Below are positions 8,705 through 18,505 of a stretch of DNA of 64,000 nucleotides, in pieces (the first letter of the stretch is position 1; every line of letters begins with the position of its first letter). Position numbers and translations under genes: made by a program. Source of the DNA: Persicobacter sp. CCB-QB2 (GTDB lineage Bacteria > Bacteroidota > Bacteroidia > Cytophagales > Cyclobacteriaceae); assembly GCF_001274635.1 (NCBI RefSeq), contig NZ_LBGV01000001.1:2418001-2482000 (forward strand). Direction: 5' to 3'. The notes beneath the pieces were generated by a model. That model saw nothing but the letters and a program-made list of their open reading frames with translations, made no database searches and was not told the DNA's origin.

Positions 8705-11335
8705 TTACAGCTCCATGCAATCTACATTCTCAAACTCCTCGGCATTAAAAGTTTGCTGTCTTAGTCGATTACCCTCCTCATCATAATAAACCCACAGGTA
8801 CAAATCAGCCTCCGCAATATACTTTTCTCCTTTATACAGTGGTTTCGCCGGAGTCCCGACATTTATCAGGCGATCCAGGGTAGGCTTTATTTTCACCCCC
8901 TTTTCCAGACTGAACAAACCTTCCTTGCCGTTCACCACCACAATCAGGTCGCCGCCTTTTTCCTGAGGATTCACTGGCAAATAACGCTCAATCTCATCAA
9001 AAACGACCTCCTTGTTCTCCACAGCCAAAATTTCCCACTGCTTTTCTTTTCTGGCCAGCACCAGGGAATCATTCCAGTTTTCAATCCGGTCATACTGAAA
9101 GTTAACCAGAGTTTTCCCTTTTTCATCCACCATCCCGAGCTTCCCGGCCTTATCGGCGATCAGCATCTGGTCATTGATCGGGTTAAGTTTAGTCGTAAAC
9201 TGAGGACGGATATATAAGGCATTATAAGGGTTATAAATACCAAACTTTCCATTGAGCAATAAGCTAACATAACCATCATGGAAATCTGCAATACCCTGAT
9301 AGAGCATTTTAAGCTCCTGCTTGCTTCCCCGGCTCATCAAGCCCTTTTTGCCATTGGCCTCCACTACAAACATGGAAGTATCCAGCGGTACAATCTCCTT
9401 AAAACTACCTTTTATCACCTCTTCTCCCTTACCATCCAGTAACACCTTCCAGTTTTTCCCTTCAATCAGAGCCAGATATTCCACGGCATCTTTACCAAAA
9501 CCGGACTTGACAATTCTACACTTATAGTCCTTGTCCAGATTTTTATAATTTCCTGAAGAGAAATAAACCGTCGTGGAGTCTTCGGATTTCACATAAGCAA
9601 ACTCTTTACCCAGGAATGCCACCGAATCATAATCAAATTGTGGCAGATGGTCTGCTTCCCAACCCTGAAAAGACCAGCCATCCTTTTCGGCGGCCCACCA
9701 TTTATCATTGTATGCAATGGCATCAAAGGCGATCTCATATTTCATTTTACCCAAGGGGTCAAACATCAGATAATCTGAAGTTCTGCTAACCCAATTGGGG
9801 CCAGCGGAATTGATCACATGGTTGCCCAAAGGAATGATCTCTTCCATTTTATTATTAAAAAGGGACTCCTGATTCCCCACCATGGCAATGACATGATCCT
9901 GCCCCACCACTTCATAATCATCATAATTGAAGAAAAGAGGTACCGAAGAATTATCCGCACCCTTTACCAATTGCTGCTTGTTGGTGATGCCATATTTCTT
10001 GCCCTTTCGGAAAATATAAAAATCGCCTTCCTGCTCTATTTCATCGTATTCCGGCTTCAATGCCAAACGCCCCGTCGCAGAAACCACGCCCCAATATTTC
10101 TTCTTTCTTACCGCAAAGAAAGAAGGCGAGAGTCTTCTAATCTCCTCATACTGCGGCGCTGCCAGTACCTTGCCGGTTTTATGCACCAGCCCATGCAGCC
10201 CTTCATTGATGATTTCCATCACGCCATAGCCTAAATCATAAGCTTCGTTGATTTTCCCCTGGAAAACCAAATGGCCATCTCTTGCTAATAATTTTGGTTG
10301 TTGATCCTCTATGACTAACAACACATCCTCCGCTACAGGGTCACATTTATAATCTCTGGCCACCTGATCAAACCTATTGGGCATGGCCTCCTCCCCATTC
10401 TGATCAATGAAGAAAAATTCCCCATCCTCATAAAATGGCACCCAACTTCCTTCGGATATATTGGAAAAATGCTGCAGACTGTCAATCTTTGAAACATTAG
10501 CAAACCTTTCAAAAAAGTTATCCAGATTTCCCTGCTCTTTATACCAATAATATAGGTAACCCATCGCAATAGGTGCGGCAGCGCTCGTTTGACTATATTC
10601 CTGCAAAAACCATAATAATGGCTTTTCGGAATTATCCGAAGCGATAAAATCAAAAATCTGAATTTCTGCCTGTCCGCGGAAAGGAGAATCCGGATACTCC
10701 TCCAGAAAGCTCATAAAGCTCTTCAGCTTTCCATTCTTGGTTTTGGCCTCAAACAAAAGGGCATCGTATTTTTCCTGAGCAGCCTCATACTGATCTGCCT
10801 TCGGATAGCGCTGCATAAATTGAAAATAAGAAAGAAAGGTCCCTTTATCCACTGCCTGATCAAAAGCGATCTGATTTCGCTCAGAAATGGCTTGGGCATG
10901 TTGTGGGGCTTCAGGATACTGCGCAATAAAATAATTGTAGCGATCCAATGCCGCCATCTTTTGCGTCAGATCAAAGGCCAGAGAATCAATTCTTCTTTCT
11001 TGTTGATCCAGCACCGCCTGATTAACACTGGCTTTTTCCAAACGATCCAGCACCCGCTCATCATCTATATTGTGATATCCTTGCTGAGCCGCCAGTATTC
11101 TTTGGTGCGCCGAATCTATATTATATTTCTCATACTCGAGCTGTAAGTACAATTCACTGTAGGCCAGATTGACCGCTGGCGCCAAAGAATCCAATTGCAT
11201 ATCATCTTTTAACCAAGCTTCCGCCTTTGCATATTCCTTTTTCTCGATGGCTTTATAGACTTTCTTTACATTGTCGGCCATCACCCCCTGCCAAAAAATC
11301 ATCAAAGCAGCAACCGCCGCCATTCTTTTATTCAT
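8705..11335 (-). CDS. WG-repeat protein with helical repeat N-terminus, exported
   Basis: An 876-residue protein. A signal peptide is likely (MNKRMAAVAALMIFWQGVMA). Residues about 22-290 are helical with TPR-like spacing (YAKAEAWLKDDM, FQFMQRYPKADQYEAAQEKY, FLEEYPDSPFRGQAE). From about 300 to the end the protein is built of WG-type beta repeats, each with a G-K/R-W/Y-G or KWG/KFG turn: GLVHKTGKVLAAPQYEEI, WGVVSATGRLALKPEYDEI, GKLGMVDEKGKTLVNFQYDRI, EGLFSLEKGVKIKP. WG repeats form beta-sheet arrays thought to serve in protein-protein contact. No enzyme motif is seen. The gene is divergent from ppx and alone in its transcription unit. Confidence 0.8.
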   Translation of the reverse strand: MNKRMAAVAALMIFWQGVMADNVKKVYKAIEKKEYAKAEAWLKDDMQLDSLAPAVNLAYSELYLQLEYEKYNIDSAHQRILAAQQGYHNIDDERVLDRLEKASVNQAVLDQQERRIDSLAFDLTQKMAALDRYNYFIAQYPEAPQHAQAISERNQIAFDQAVDKGTFLSYFQFMQRYPKADQYEAAQEKYDALLFEAKTKNGKLKSFMSFLEEYPDSPFRGQAEIQIFDFIASDNSEKPLLWFLQEYSQTSAAAPIAMGYLYYWYKEQGNLDNFFERFANVSKIDSLQHFSNISEGSWVPFYEDGEFFFIDQNGEEAMPNRFDQVARDYKCDPVAEDVLLVIEDQQPKLLARDGHLVFQGKINEAYDLGYGVMEIINEGLHGLVHKTGKVLAAPQYEEIRRLSPSFFAVRKKKYWGVVSATGRLALKPEYDEIEQEGDFYIFRKGKKYGITNKQQLVKGADNSSVPLFFNYDDYEVVGQDHVIAMVGNQESLFNNKMEEIIPLGNHVINSAGPNWVSRTSDYLMFDPLGKMKYEIAFDAIAYNDKWWAAEKDGWSFQGWEADHLPQFDYDSVAFLGKEFAYVKSEDSTTVYFSSGNYKNLDKDYKCRIVKSGFGKDAVEYLALIEGKNWKVLLDGKGEEVIKGSFKEIVPLDTSMFVVEANGKKGLMSRGSKQELKMLYQGIADFHDGYVSLLLNGKFGIYNPYNALYIRPQFTTKLNPINDQMLIADKAGKLGMVDEKGKTLVNFQYDRIENWNDSLVLARKEKQWEILAVENKEVVFDEIERYLPVNPQEKGGDLIVVVNGKEGLFSLEKGVKIKPTLDRLINVGTPAKPLYKGEKYIAEADLYLWVYYDEEGNRLRQQTFNAEEFENVDCMEL

Positions 11336-11535
11336 ATCCAGCTTAAAATCAATTCTATTGCAAACAAAGTTAGCAAAAGGCCTATCCTTTTCGGAAGGTA
11401 CACGGCAATAATTTCATAAAAAATTAAAGGCTTGATCAAATTTCCAGGAATGAAGGCCATCAAATGTCTATCAATGCCACAAAAGATTTCAAAAAAATCA
11501 ATAATTTTGATCCCCAGAACAACACAAACTTTTTT

Positions 11536-12423
11536 ATGGGTCAAAAACGCATCAAGCTTGCAGCCATTGATATTGGATCTAATGCAGCAAGAATCCAGAT
11601 CAGCGCCATTTTAGGAGCCCCAGATTCCCCCACTCTCAAAAAAATCGAATACATCCGATATCCACTTCGCCTGGGAAAAGACGTTTTCAACTATGGTGAA
11701 ATAAGGGAGGAGCGTAAAAACAAATACCTCAAGCTCATGCAATGCTTTAAATTAATGGTGGAGCTGCATGAGGTGGATTATATGATGGCCTACGCCACTT
11801 CTGCTTCCCGTGAAGCCCATAACGGTCCTGAAATCATTGAGGCCATTGAAAAAGAAACCGGCATTTTAGTGGAAGTAATTGATGGAAAAAAAGAGGCCGA
11901 AATTACGGACTTAGCCCTTGCAGATTTCATTGATGACGAATCATTTATACACATAGACGTTGGAGGAGGTTCCACGGAATTAAATATTCACCGAAACGGG
12001 AAAAAACGGGCCTCCAAATCTTTCCAAATTGGCTCCGTTAGAGTCAAGGAAAAGGACGACCCAGTTTGGAAAGAAATCCGACATTGGATTTCTCACCATC
12101 TAAACCCCAAATATGGCCCTATTGCAGCTTTGGGAACAGGCGGTAACATCAATAAACTTTTTCAGCTGGCCACACCGGATGTCGCCTTTACCCTTGGCCG
12201 GGGAGATTTGAAAGCTACCCGTGACTATCTGAATGACATGTCGATTGAGGACCGTATTCACAAACTCAAGTTGAACGAGGATCGGGCGGATGTAATTGTT
12301 CCGGCGGCGGACATTTATTTGGGGGTAATGGCCATATGTGAATCTTCCAAAATTCTGGTTCCTCAAGTAGGGCTAAAAGATGGCATGATGATTCAACTGA
12401 TGCAAAAAGCACTAAAAGCGTAA
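11536..12423 (+). CDS. Ppx/GppA-family phosphatase
   Basis: I use ATG 11536, giving 295 residues; an in-frame ATG at 11464 would add 24 low-complexity Asn-rich residues that do not fit the family. The actin-like ATPase fold is seen from IDIGSNAARI (11-20), the activation region YATSASREAHNG, GKKEAEITD, the phosphate 2 motif HIDVGGGSTEL, and GTGGNINK. Members hydrolyse polyphosphate to orthophosphate or pppGpp to ppGpp. At about 300 residues this is the short form without the C-terminal HD domain of E. coli Ppx. The family's usual Ser after DIGSN is Ala here (DIGSNAARI), a mild departure. A terminator follows 25 bp after the stop. Confidence 0.85.
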   Translation: MGQKRIKLAAIDIGSNAARIQISAILGAPDSPTLKKIEYIRYPLRLGKDVFNYGEIREERKNKYLKLMQCFKLMVELHEVDYMMAYATSASREAHNGPEIIEAIEKETGILVEVIDGKKEAEITDLALADFIDDESFIHIDVGGGSTELNIHRNGKKRASKSFQIGSVRVKEKDDPVWKEIRHWISHHLNPKYGPIAALGTGGNINKLFQLATPDVAFTLGRGDLKATRDYLNDMSIEDRIHKLKLNEDRADVIVPAADIYLGVMAICESSKILVPQVGLKDGMMIQLMQKALKA

Positions 12424-12448
12424 GGCATAAGGCAATAAGTGAAGGAAG

Positions 12449-12479
12449 AAGCAGGAAGAAAACACCTGCTTTTTTTTTA
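12449..12479 (+). terminator. Rho-independent terminator
   Basis: AGCAGG-AAGAAAACA-CCTGCT stem followed by T9, just after ppx. Confidence 0.8.
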
Positions 12480-12531
12480 TTATAAAAATTTCAATCATTA
12501 CATCAGGCTGGAATATTGTCCCGAATTAATC

Positions 12532-12876
12532 TTAAGCCGAATTATTCAGCACTAAATTCATCAACTAAGCACAAGGGGCTTATTTTCAGTTTATAATAAT
12601 TTGATTTCATTAATTTATATTAGCCCCAAGTCGAGTAAGCTTGCTTTCTCCTCATTCATCTGTTTCATTAGAATCCGGCTTAAACCCTCCTTAAGTGCAT
12701 GACGGGAAATAAATGAATTTTCCTTATTTCAAGTTTCCCCCAAGGAAGCGGATTAAGTAAGAGGAAAGCAAGCGCCCCCCATTTGAACTTTAAAAAAACA
12801 GCAAAACTAACCACAACCCTTTGATTTTTTTGGCTTTTGCGACAAGCCAATAAATCAAGCGGTAAATAATTGGGGT
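12532..12876. repeat. Two abutting copies of the MITE-like repeat in opposite orientation
   Basis: The first unit (12532-12682) runs from TTAAGCCGAATTATTCA to GAATCCGGCTTAA and is internally shortened, keeping GTAAGCTTGCTTTCTCCTC. The second unit starts from the same shared end, runs the other way (12672-12876, about 205 bp) through AAGGAAGCGGATTAAGTAAG and GAAAGCAAGCG, and finishes at CGGTAAATAATTGGGG. The rest of the 12424-13107 gap shows nothing else but the promoter region of the next gene. Confidence 0.65.
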
Positions 12877-13107
12877 TGAAATTCAATTAGGGTGGAATAG
12901 CCCCGGAGTTTGGCAGACTCTCCCCTACTCAAATGAAAAAGCTGACAGACTTCCAAAACTTAAACACCCCTGAAAAAACAACAACCTAATAACCTGCCAA
13001 TCAATTACTTGGATTAGGAATCGAAATTTGAAACGAGAATTCGGGTGAAATTCCGTACCCTTTCCGTTACCACAAGAGTATGAATATTATAGACTACTTT
13101 CCTGTAT

Positions 13108-14949
13108 ATGTCCCCCAAAACACCCCTTAGTTTACCATTGAGCCTTTTATGGCAAAGCTTCCTTCGGTATCCACTCTTTTACCTGCCTATTATTTTGGTG
13201 TTTGGAGCTTTACTTCTCCCCATGGCCACTGGTGGAGAAATGGGCATCTTCCTGTGGGAACCTTTTTTTAAAGGTCAAATTAATGGTTGGAGTTTCATCT
13301 TTCTCGGCATTGGCTGGGGCTGCCTGATCACCGCCTGGCAAGTGAGTTTATTTGTACTTCTCAGCGATCGACTTCCCTCCATTTTTAATCAAAAAAGACC
13401 GCTCAGTCTGTTTTCGCTTAATAACGCCCTCCTCCCGGTACTGTTAATCGGTACGCATGTTATTATACTGTTTACTCACCTGAGGGCACTTCCATTATCC
13501 GCTTTAGTCAGCATCCTATTACTTCCCTGCTTTGCCATCCTGACCCAGGCAGTACTGTATGTGCTTGCTGAGAATCCTATAATCAATCCTATTAAACATC
13601 GTTCAATATCAAAGCCACTGTATTCAATAAAAAAGCAAAACTCTTCAAACACCAAGGAGCAAGGCCAAAAGAGGCATCCCCTTGCCGTCAGCTGGTATTT
13701 CAACCTGCGCCTCCAAAAGTCGTACCTGGATGAATCGGGTTGGGAAGAGCCATCCTTCAAAAGCCAAAAATTGTCGAACTATCAGCTCAACCTGCTCCTC
13801 TTAGCCCTATTCATATTGCTAATCATTCAGGCTAGCATTCAATTACCTCTGGACAGTAAATTCCATCTACCTGCTGCCACAGGCATGCTTTTTCTGATGG
13901 CCATGGCCATATTGCTTTTTGCCGCGATCACCTACTGGTTAGGCCGCAGGGCATCCTCGATATTGCTCCTACTGTTTACTGTATTGCTGTACAATCAACG
14001 CCCCCCTTCCCCTTTACATCACAATAACTACAGCATCACCACCGCTCAACAAAATGAAGAACGAATCCGCCTGATCAAATGGAGATCCAAATTTCAGAAA
14101 ACGCCTCCTTATATTTTACTGATACAATGTGAGGGACAGGGGCAATCCAGTATTGTGTGGACTTTCAGTGCGCTGCAGGCTTTGGATCAAAATCGGCAGT
14201 ACTCCATATTAAACCATACCTTTGCCATTAGCGGACAAGGCAGCGGCCTACTGGGCGCCGCTTACTACCGAGAACTATTTCACCGAAAACAGTCAGGATA
14301 CAACCTTAACCTGAGCCAAAGGGCTTATCGGACCGATTTGGAAAGGGAGATTTTTAACCCGATAATGTTTAATTTCCTGCTTCAGAATGTCCCTTCTTTG
14401 AAATCATGGATGAGCCCAAATGCCAGGGCGGAAGATCAGGTCCTTGAAAAAAAGCTACATGAATATACCCGGGGAATGTTAAGCAAAAGCCCTAAAGCAT
14501 ATCGGCAGGATGAAAAAGCAGGTTTGCTGCCCACCTTATGGATAAGTGCTTCCTACCAAAAACAATCCACCCAAAGTATGCTGGCGAATTTACAGGAGGA
14601 GTTTTTGCTGGGAGCTGATGCCCTGCTCCAACGTAGATTTGGATCACATCTTCAGCTGGAACAGTTTTTACAATATCATGAAGAGTGGTTACTCAAGAAT
14701 ACAGCAGGCGTTATTCTGTTAACCATTAGCGATGTCCCGATCACCTTTTCCCAAAGCCGGCAACAATTTGATTTCCCTTTTTTCCATTGGCAAATTCATC
14801 GAAAAAGTGCAAACACAAACTTCTCTTCCCTTCCATTACTATCTTTCCAAACTTCTTTATCAGATCATCAGTCCATTGATGACAATCTTTCCTTAGAACG
14901 TAACCAAATCTTGCTGCAGGCAGTCAAAGAATTAATAAGGGATGATTAA
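13108..14949 (+). CDS. Multi-pass membrane protein with a degenerate patatin-like domain
   Basis: A 613-residue protein with about seven membrane segments in the first 300 residues, then a soluble domain. Bacteroidota have membrane-anchored patatin-like phospholipases in which the soluble part starts with a glycine-rich oxyanion loop and then has ISGxSGG..GAAYY, holding the GxSxG nucleophile. Here the same frame is visible (ILLI..., then WTFSALQALD, then ISGQGSGLLGAAYY at 374-387). But the loop reads CEGQGQSS (341-348), and the nucleophile position is Gly (GQGSG at 376-380, with Ser one place later). I see no DG dyad motif further on. So the fold is inferred as patatin-like and the hydrolase activity is probably lost. 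It precedes the batA-like gene on the same strand. Confidence 0.6.
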   Translation: MSPKTPLSLPLSLLWQSFLRYPLFYLPIILVFGALLLPMATGGEMGIFLWEPFFKGQINGWSFIFLGIGWGCLITAWQVSLFVLLSDRLPSIFNQKRPLSLFSLNNALLPVLLIGTHVIILFTHLRALPLSALVSILLLPCFAILTQAVLYVLAENPIINPIKHRSISKPLYSIKKQNSSNTKEQGQKRHPLAVSWYFNLRLQKSYLDESGWEEPSFKSQKLSNYQLNLLLLALFILLIIQASIQLPLDSKFHLPAATGMLFLMAMAILLFAAITYWLGRRASSILLLLFTVLLYNQRPPSPLHHNNYSITTAQQNEERIRLIKWRSKFQKTPPYILLIQCEGQGQSSIVWTFSALQALDQNRQYSILNHTFAISGQGSGLLGAAYYRELFHRKQSGYNLNLSQRAYRTDLEREIFNPIMFNFLLQNVPSLKSWMSPNARAEDQVLEKKLHEYTRGMLSKSPKAYRQDEKAGLLPTLWISASYQKQSTQSMLANLQEEFLLGADALLQRRFGSHLQLEQFLQYHEEWLLKNTAGVILLTISDVPITFSQSRQQFDFPFFHWQIHRKSANTNFSSLPLLSFQTSLSDHQSIDDNLSLERNQILLQAVKELIRDD

Positions 14950-15072
14950 TTAGAGATTTTTTTATACTGAATATTCTGTTTACTCATCGCAAATTATTGC
15001 TATTTTGGTCGCATTAGTGCATTTATTTAATGTTTTGCATTTTTTGTGCTCGTCCAAGCTCACCATCAATCC

Positions 15073-17082
15073 ATGATTATGCTATTTCCATACATGCTAT
15101 TTGGCCTCGGTTTACTCGCCATCCCTATCCTGATACACCTGTTTAATTTCCGGAAGGCCAAAAAAGTATATTTTACCAATACCCGCTTCCTTTCACAGGC
15201 TAAAAAAGTCACCCATAGTCAAAATAAATTAAAGTATTTGCTGATCATGGCCTCCCGGATGCTGGCCCTGGCTGCTTTGGTGATCGCTTTTACCCAACCC
15301 ATGCTTCCGGCCAAAGAGGAAATGCTCAATAGCCGGATGGTCTACATTTATCTGGACAATTCCATGAGCATGAGTAATAAGGTGGATGATAATACCACCG
15401 CTTTGGACATGGGCGTTGCCTATGTGGAGCGGATTTTGAAAATGTACCCTCAGGGAACAAAATTCCAGCTATTAACCAATGACTTCAGCCCCGAAGCAAG
15501 AGTCAATCGCTCGGCAGAACAACTGGATGAGAAATTAACGGAAGTCAGGCATTCGGCCATTGAAAGATCCTTCACGGAAATTTACCAACGCCAAAAAACA
15601 GAATGGAATGATGAAAAACCGGAGGCTGACTTTTACTGGGTGTCCGACTTTCAGGAATCCACTGCGGGAAATCTGGCGGCCCTGCAACTGGACTCCCTGA
15701 TTCAATTAAAACTTGTACCGGTGACCAGCCCGGAGGTGGAAAATATTTTAATTGATTCGGTGTTTTTGAACACTCCCTATTACCTGCCCGAGCAAAAGAA
15801 TCAGCTTACCATTAGCCTTAAACATGCAGGGCAGGAAAATTATAATGACCTTCCGGTTAAGATGCTCATCAATGATATTCAGTCCTCGGCCACCGTCATT
15901 GACCTACAGGCCGGAGAACAACAACTCGTCACCTTTGATATGCCGATGCAGGTGGCGCCGGCCAAAGTGAAGGTAATGATTGAGGAATTCCCCGTCTCTT
16001 TTGATAATGAGCGCTATCTGGTGCTGCAGCCATCTCCTCCGGTGGAAACCGTGGAAATTTATGAAAATCAGGCCTCCCAAGCCATTGAGCGTGTTTTCGG
16101 AAATGAGGACCTTTTCAAATTTGAAAGCATGAAAACCACCGCCCTGGATTATGCCAGACTGGAAAAATCTAATTTCATTGTGCTGAATGCCGTGGTCAAC
16201 ATCAGCCCTTCTTTAGAAAGCTTTTTACAACAATGGGTGGATAAAGGGGGCCACTTATTGATTATTCCTTCGGAAACAGCCGCAGCGAACACTTATAAAC
16301 GATTAGCGCCATTCGTGACCGTTATCCCGGTGGATAAAATCAAAAAAATGCCTCTTCAAGCGGTAGACCTTAATGATCCGTTTTTTGAAAATGTCTTTGA
16401 AAGACAGCAGAAAAATTTCCGGATGTTCTCTGCTCAAACCGTAGTGGCCCCAATGAAAACTCCCGAGACCCATTTAAAATTCTCTACCGGAGATGCCTTT
16501 CTGGCGTCCCAGATTCAGGGTTCAGGAAAATTGACCGCCTTGGCCAGCCCAATCGATGCCGCTTATTCTGATTTTCATTTACAGGCGCTATTCGTTCCGG
16601 TGATGTATAAGCTGGCCAATGAGAGCCGACAAGGAAGTACTAAACTGTACTATTCCCTACGAGACGCCAATATTCAACTTAGGGGTTTGGAAAGCTACAA
16701 TCAGGAGCTCCTAAGGCTAAAAAATGAAGAGCAGGAGGTGATTCCTGCACAGCAATGGATGGGCAACCGCCTGATCATGGAGCTTCCACGCTTTGCTTTG
16801 GGTACCGGTTTTTATGAGCTGGTCAATGAAAAGCAGCAAACGGTCAGCAGCCTGGCATTTAATTATCCACAGGAAGAATCTTTACTAAAATCTATTTCAG
16901 CGGAAGACCTTTCCACCTGGGCTCAAAATCAGGGAGTTGAGATCATTTCCGTAGAAAATGAACAGCAGCTGGAAGCAAGATTAGATGAAAATTATCGAGG
17001 AAAAGCGCTTTGGGTATACTTCATTGCCTTAGCTTTATTATTTTTGTTTTTTGAAAGCTTACTGATACGCTATTGGAAATAG
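15073..17082 (+). CDS. BatA-type membrane protein with von Willebrand A-like domain
   Basis: Starts at ATG 15073; a GTG at 15046 is in frame but adds residues ahead of the membrane segment. The N-terminal BatA domain has two membrane helices around LFGLGLLAIPILIHLFNFRKAKKVYF and LLIMASRMLALAALVIAF. A VWA-like domain follows with a MIDAS-type VYIYLDNSMSMS (DxSxS kept). A long extracytoplasmic region leads to a final membrane helix near the C terminus (LWVYFIALALLFLFF). Total is about 669 residues. BatA-like proteins are linked to envelope stress tolerance and aerotolerance, but the molecular role is unsettled. The gene is followed 96 bp later by the dihydroorotase-like gene, an arrangement I believe is common in Cytophagales. 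Confidence 0.82.
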   Translation: MIMLFPYMLFGLGLLAIPILIHLFNFRKAKKVYFTNTRFLSQAKKVTHSQNKLKYLLIMASRMLALAALVIAFTQPMLPAKEEMLNSRMVYIYLDNSMSMSNKVDDNTTALDMGVAYVERILKMYPQGTKFQLLTNDFSPEARVNRSAEQLDEKLTEVRHSAIERSFTEIYQRQKTEWNDEKPEADFYWVSDFQESTAGNLAALQLDSLIQLKLVPVTSPEVENILIDSVFLNTPYYLPEQKNQLTISLKHAGQENYNDLPVKMLINDIQSSATVIDLQAGEQQLVTFDMPMQVAPAKVKVMIEEFPVSFDNERYLVLQPSPPVETVEIYENQASQAIERVFGNEDLFKFESMKTTALDYARLEKSNFIVLNAVVNISPSLESFLQQWVDKGGHLLIIPSETAAANTYKRLAPFVTVIPVDKIKKMPLQAVDLNDPFFENVFERQQKNFRMFSAQTVVAPMKTPETHLKFSTGDAFLASQIQGSGKLTALASPIDAAYSDFHLQALFVPVMYKLANESRQGSTKLYYSLRDANIQLRGLESYNQELLRLKNEEQEVIPAQQWMGNRLIMELPRFALGTGFYELVNEKQQTVSSLAFNYPQEESLLKSISAEDLSTWAQNQGVEIISVENEQQLEARLDENYRGKALWVYFIALALLFLFFESLLIRYWK

Positions 17083-17178
17083 CCCGATTTTTTGAAAACC
17101 TCATTCTTTCGAAAAAAACGGTACCTTTAGCCTTCAACAGCTGAAAAACATTTTTCGAAAAAAGAAAAACGAATACCA

Positions 17179-18438
17179 ATGAGTATCCTCATTCAAAATG
17201 CCCGGATTATGGATGCCGGCTCCTCCTTTCATGGCCAGACGGCTAATGTTTTGGTAGATGATCAGGGAAAAATCGCCCAAATATCTCAGCAATCCCTTCA
17301 GGCTGATGAAACCATTGACGCTCAGGGGATGATCCTGACCATTGGTTGGTTTGACCTTCAGGCCAACTATTGTGACCCGGGACTAGAGCATAAAGAGGAT
17401 TTGTATTCCGGTAGAGCGGTGGCACAAGCTTCCGGATTTACTGAGGTCGCATTGGTACCGGAAACCGAACCGGTTATTCAGACTAAAAATGATATCCGCT
17501 ATATTCAGTCCGGCAACCGCACTGCATTGGTTCAATTACACGCCCTGGGTGCTTTAACCAAGGGATTGAAAGGAGAAGACTTCACCGAGATCAATGATTT
17601 GCATGAAGCGGGAGCTGTAGGTTTCTCTCAGGGGAACAAACCGCTCTACAATAGTGATATTCTTTTAAAGAGTCTGCAATACCTACAAAAGTTTGATGGT
17701 ATTTTGATGAACCGCCCGGAAGATCGATGGATGTCGATGTTTGGCTTAATGCATGAAGGCGTGGAGAGCACTATTTTAGGCATGAAAGGGATTCCTTCCA
17801 TGGCCGAAGAGCTGATGGTGATCCGTGATCTGAAATTATTAGAATATGCAGGTGGTAAAATCCACCTTTCCAACATATCCACCAAAGAGGCCGTAGCCAA
17901 AATTCGGGAAGCCAAAGCACAGGGCTTAAAGGTAAGCTGCGACATTGCTGCCCACCAGTTGTGTTTCACCGATGAAGATCTGCACACCTTTGATACCAAC
18001 CTAAAGGTATTCCCTCCTTTCCGTTCCAAGGAACATCAGGAAGCCCTGATCGCAGGACTGAAAGACGGAACCATCGATGCGGTAGTTTCTGCTCACCAAC
18101 CACAAGATCAGGAATGCAAGCAACTCGAATTTGATTTGGCGGATGCCGGCATCGCAGGACAGCAAACCTTATTGCACAGCCTGCTAAATTCCGGATTAGA
18201 AATGGAACTTTGGCTGGAAAAACTGACCATCGCCCCACGTGAATTATTACGAATGGAGGTGCCTAGCATTGCGGAAGGGGTGCAGGCGAACCTCACCCTT
18301 TTTGATCCGGAAAATAAATGGACTTTAGATGCCAGCACTAACCAATCAAAATCAGAAAATAACCCCTATTGGGGACAGGAACTGACCGGCCGTGTGAAGG
18401 CCACTTTCAATAACGGTCAGTACCATATTGAATATTAA
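17179..18438 (+). CDS. Dihydroorotase-like protein lacking metal ligands
   Basis: A 419-residue amidohydrolase of the PyrC/AllB type, clear from the overall order: GFTEVALVPETEPVIQTK, MHEGVESTILGMKGIPSMAEE, DTNLKVFPPFRS, and the C-terminal beta domain with NLTLFDPENKW. The catalytic sites are altered: the metal-binding HxH is Q61-A-N63 (FDLQANYCDPG), and the SDHAPH motif with the catalytic Asp is SAHQPQ (304-309). The usual bridging and ligand His positions (HxED, HICHVS, PHH) read NRPED, HLSNIS and AHQ. It is therefore probably not an active dihydroorotase. Inactive paralogues are known as structural or regulatory partners of aspartate transcarbamoylase in other bacteria; that role here is inference. 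Followed by a terminator-like hairpin and DUF4199 genes. Confidence 0.82.
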   Translation: MSILIQNARIMDAGSSFHGQTANVLVDDQGKIAQISQQSLQADETIDAQGMILTIGWFDLQANYCDPGLEHKEDLYSGRAVAQASGFTEVALVPETEPVIQTKNDIRYIQSGNRTALVQLHALGALTKGLKGEDFTEINDLHEAGAVGFSQGNKPLYNSDILLKSLQYLQKFDGILMNRPEDRWMSMFGLMHEGVESTILGMKGIPSMAEELMVIRDLKLLEYAGGKIHLSNISTKEAVAKIREAKAQGLKVSCDIAAHQLCFTDEDLHTFDTNLKVFPPFRSKEHQEALIAGLKDGTIDAVVSAHQPQDQECKQLEFDLADAGIAGQQTLLHSLLNSGLEMELWLEKLTIAPRELLRMEVPSIAEGVQANLTLFDPENKWTLDASTNQSKSENNPYWGQELTGRVKATFNNGQYHIEY

Positions 18439-18454
18439 CATTTTTATTTCCCAA

Positions 18455-18490
18455 AATACCGGCTTTACCTGAGCCGGTATTTTTATTTTT
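18455..18490 (+). terminator. Terminator-like hairpin after the dihydroorotase-like gene
   Basis: AATACCGGC-TTTACCTGA-GCCGGTATT stem followed by TTTTATTTTT. It lies 16 bp before the next start codon, so it probably reduces read-through into the DUF4199 pair rather than ending the unit cleanly. Confidence 0.7.
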
Positions 18491-18505
18491 ATCAACAGAC
18501 AATCA

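Noticed and set aside
12680-12886. ORF of 68 codons on the minus strand
   Set aside because: It lies wholly inside a MITE-like repeat copy, and its peptide is not protein-like.
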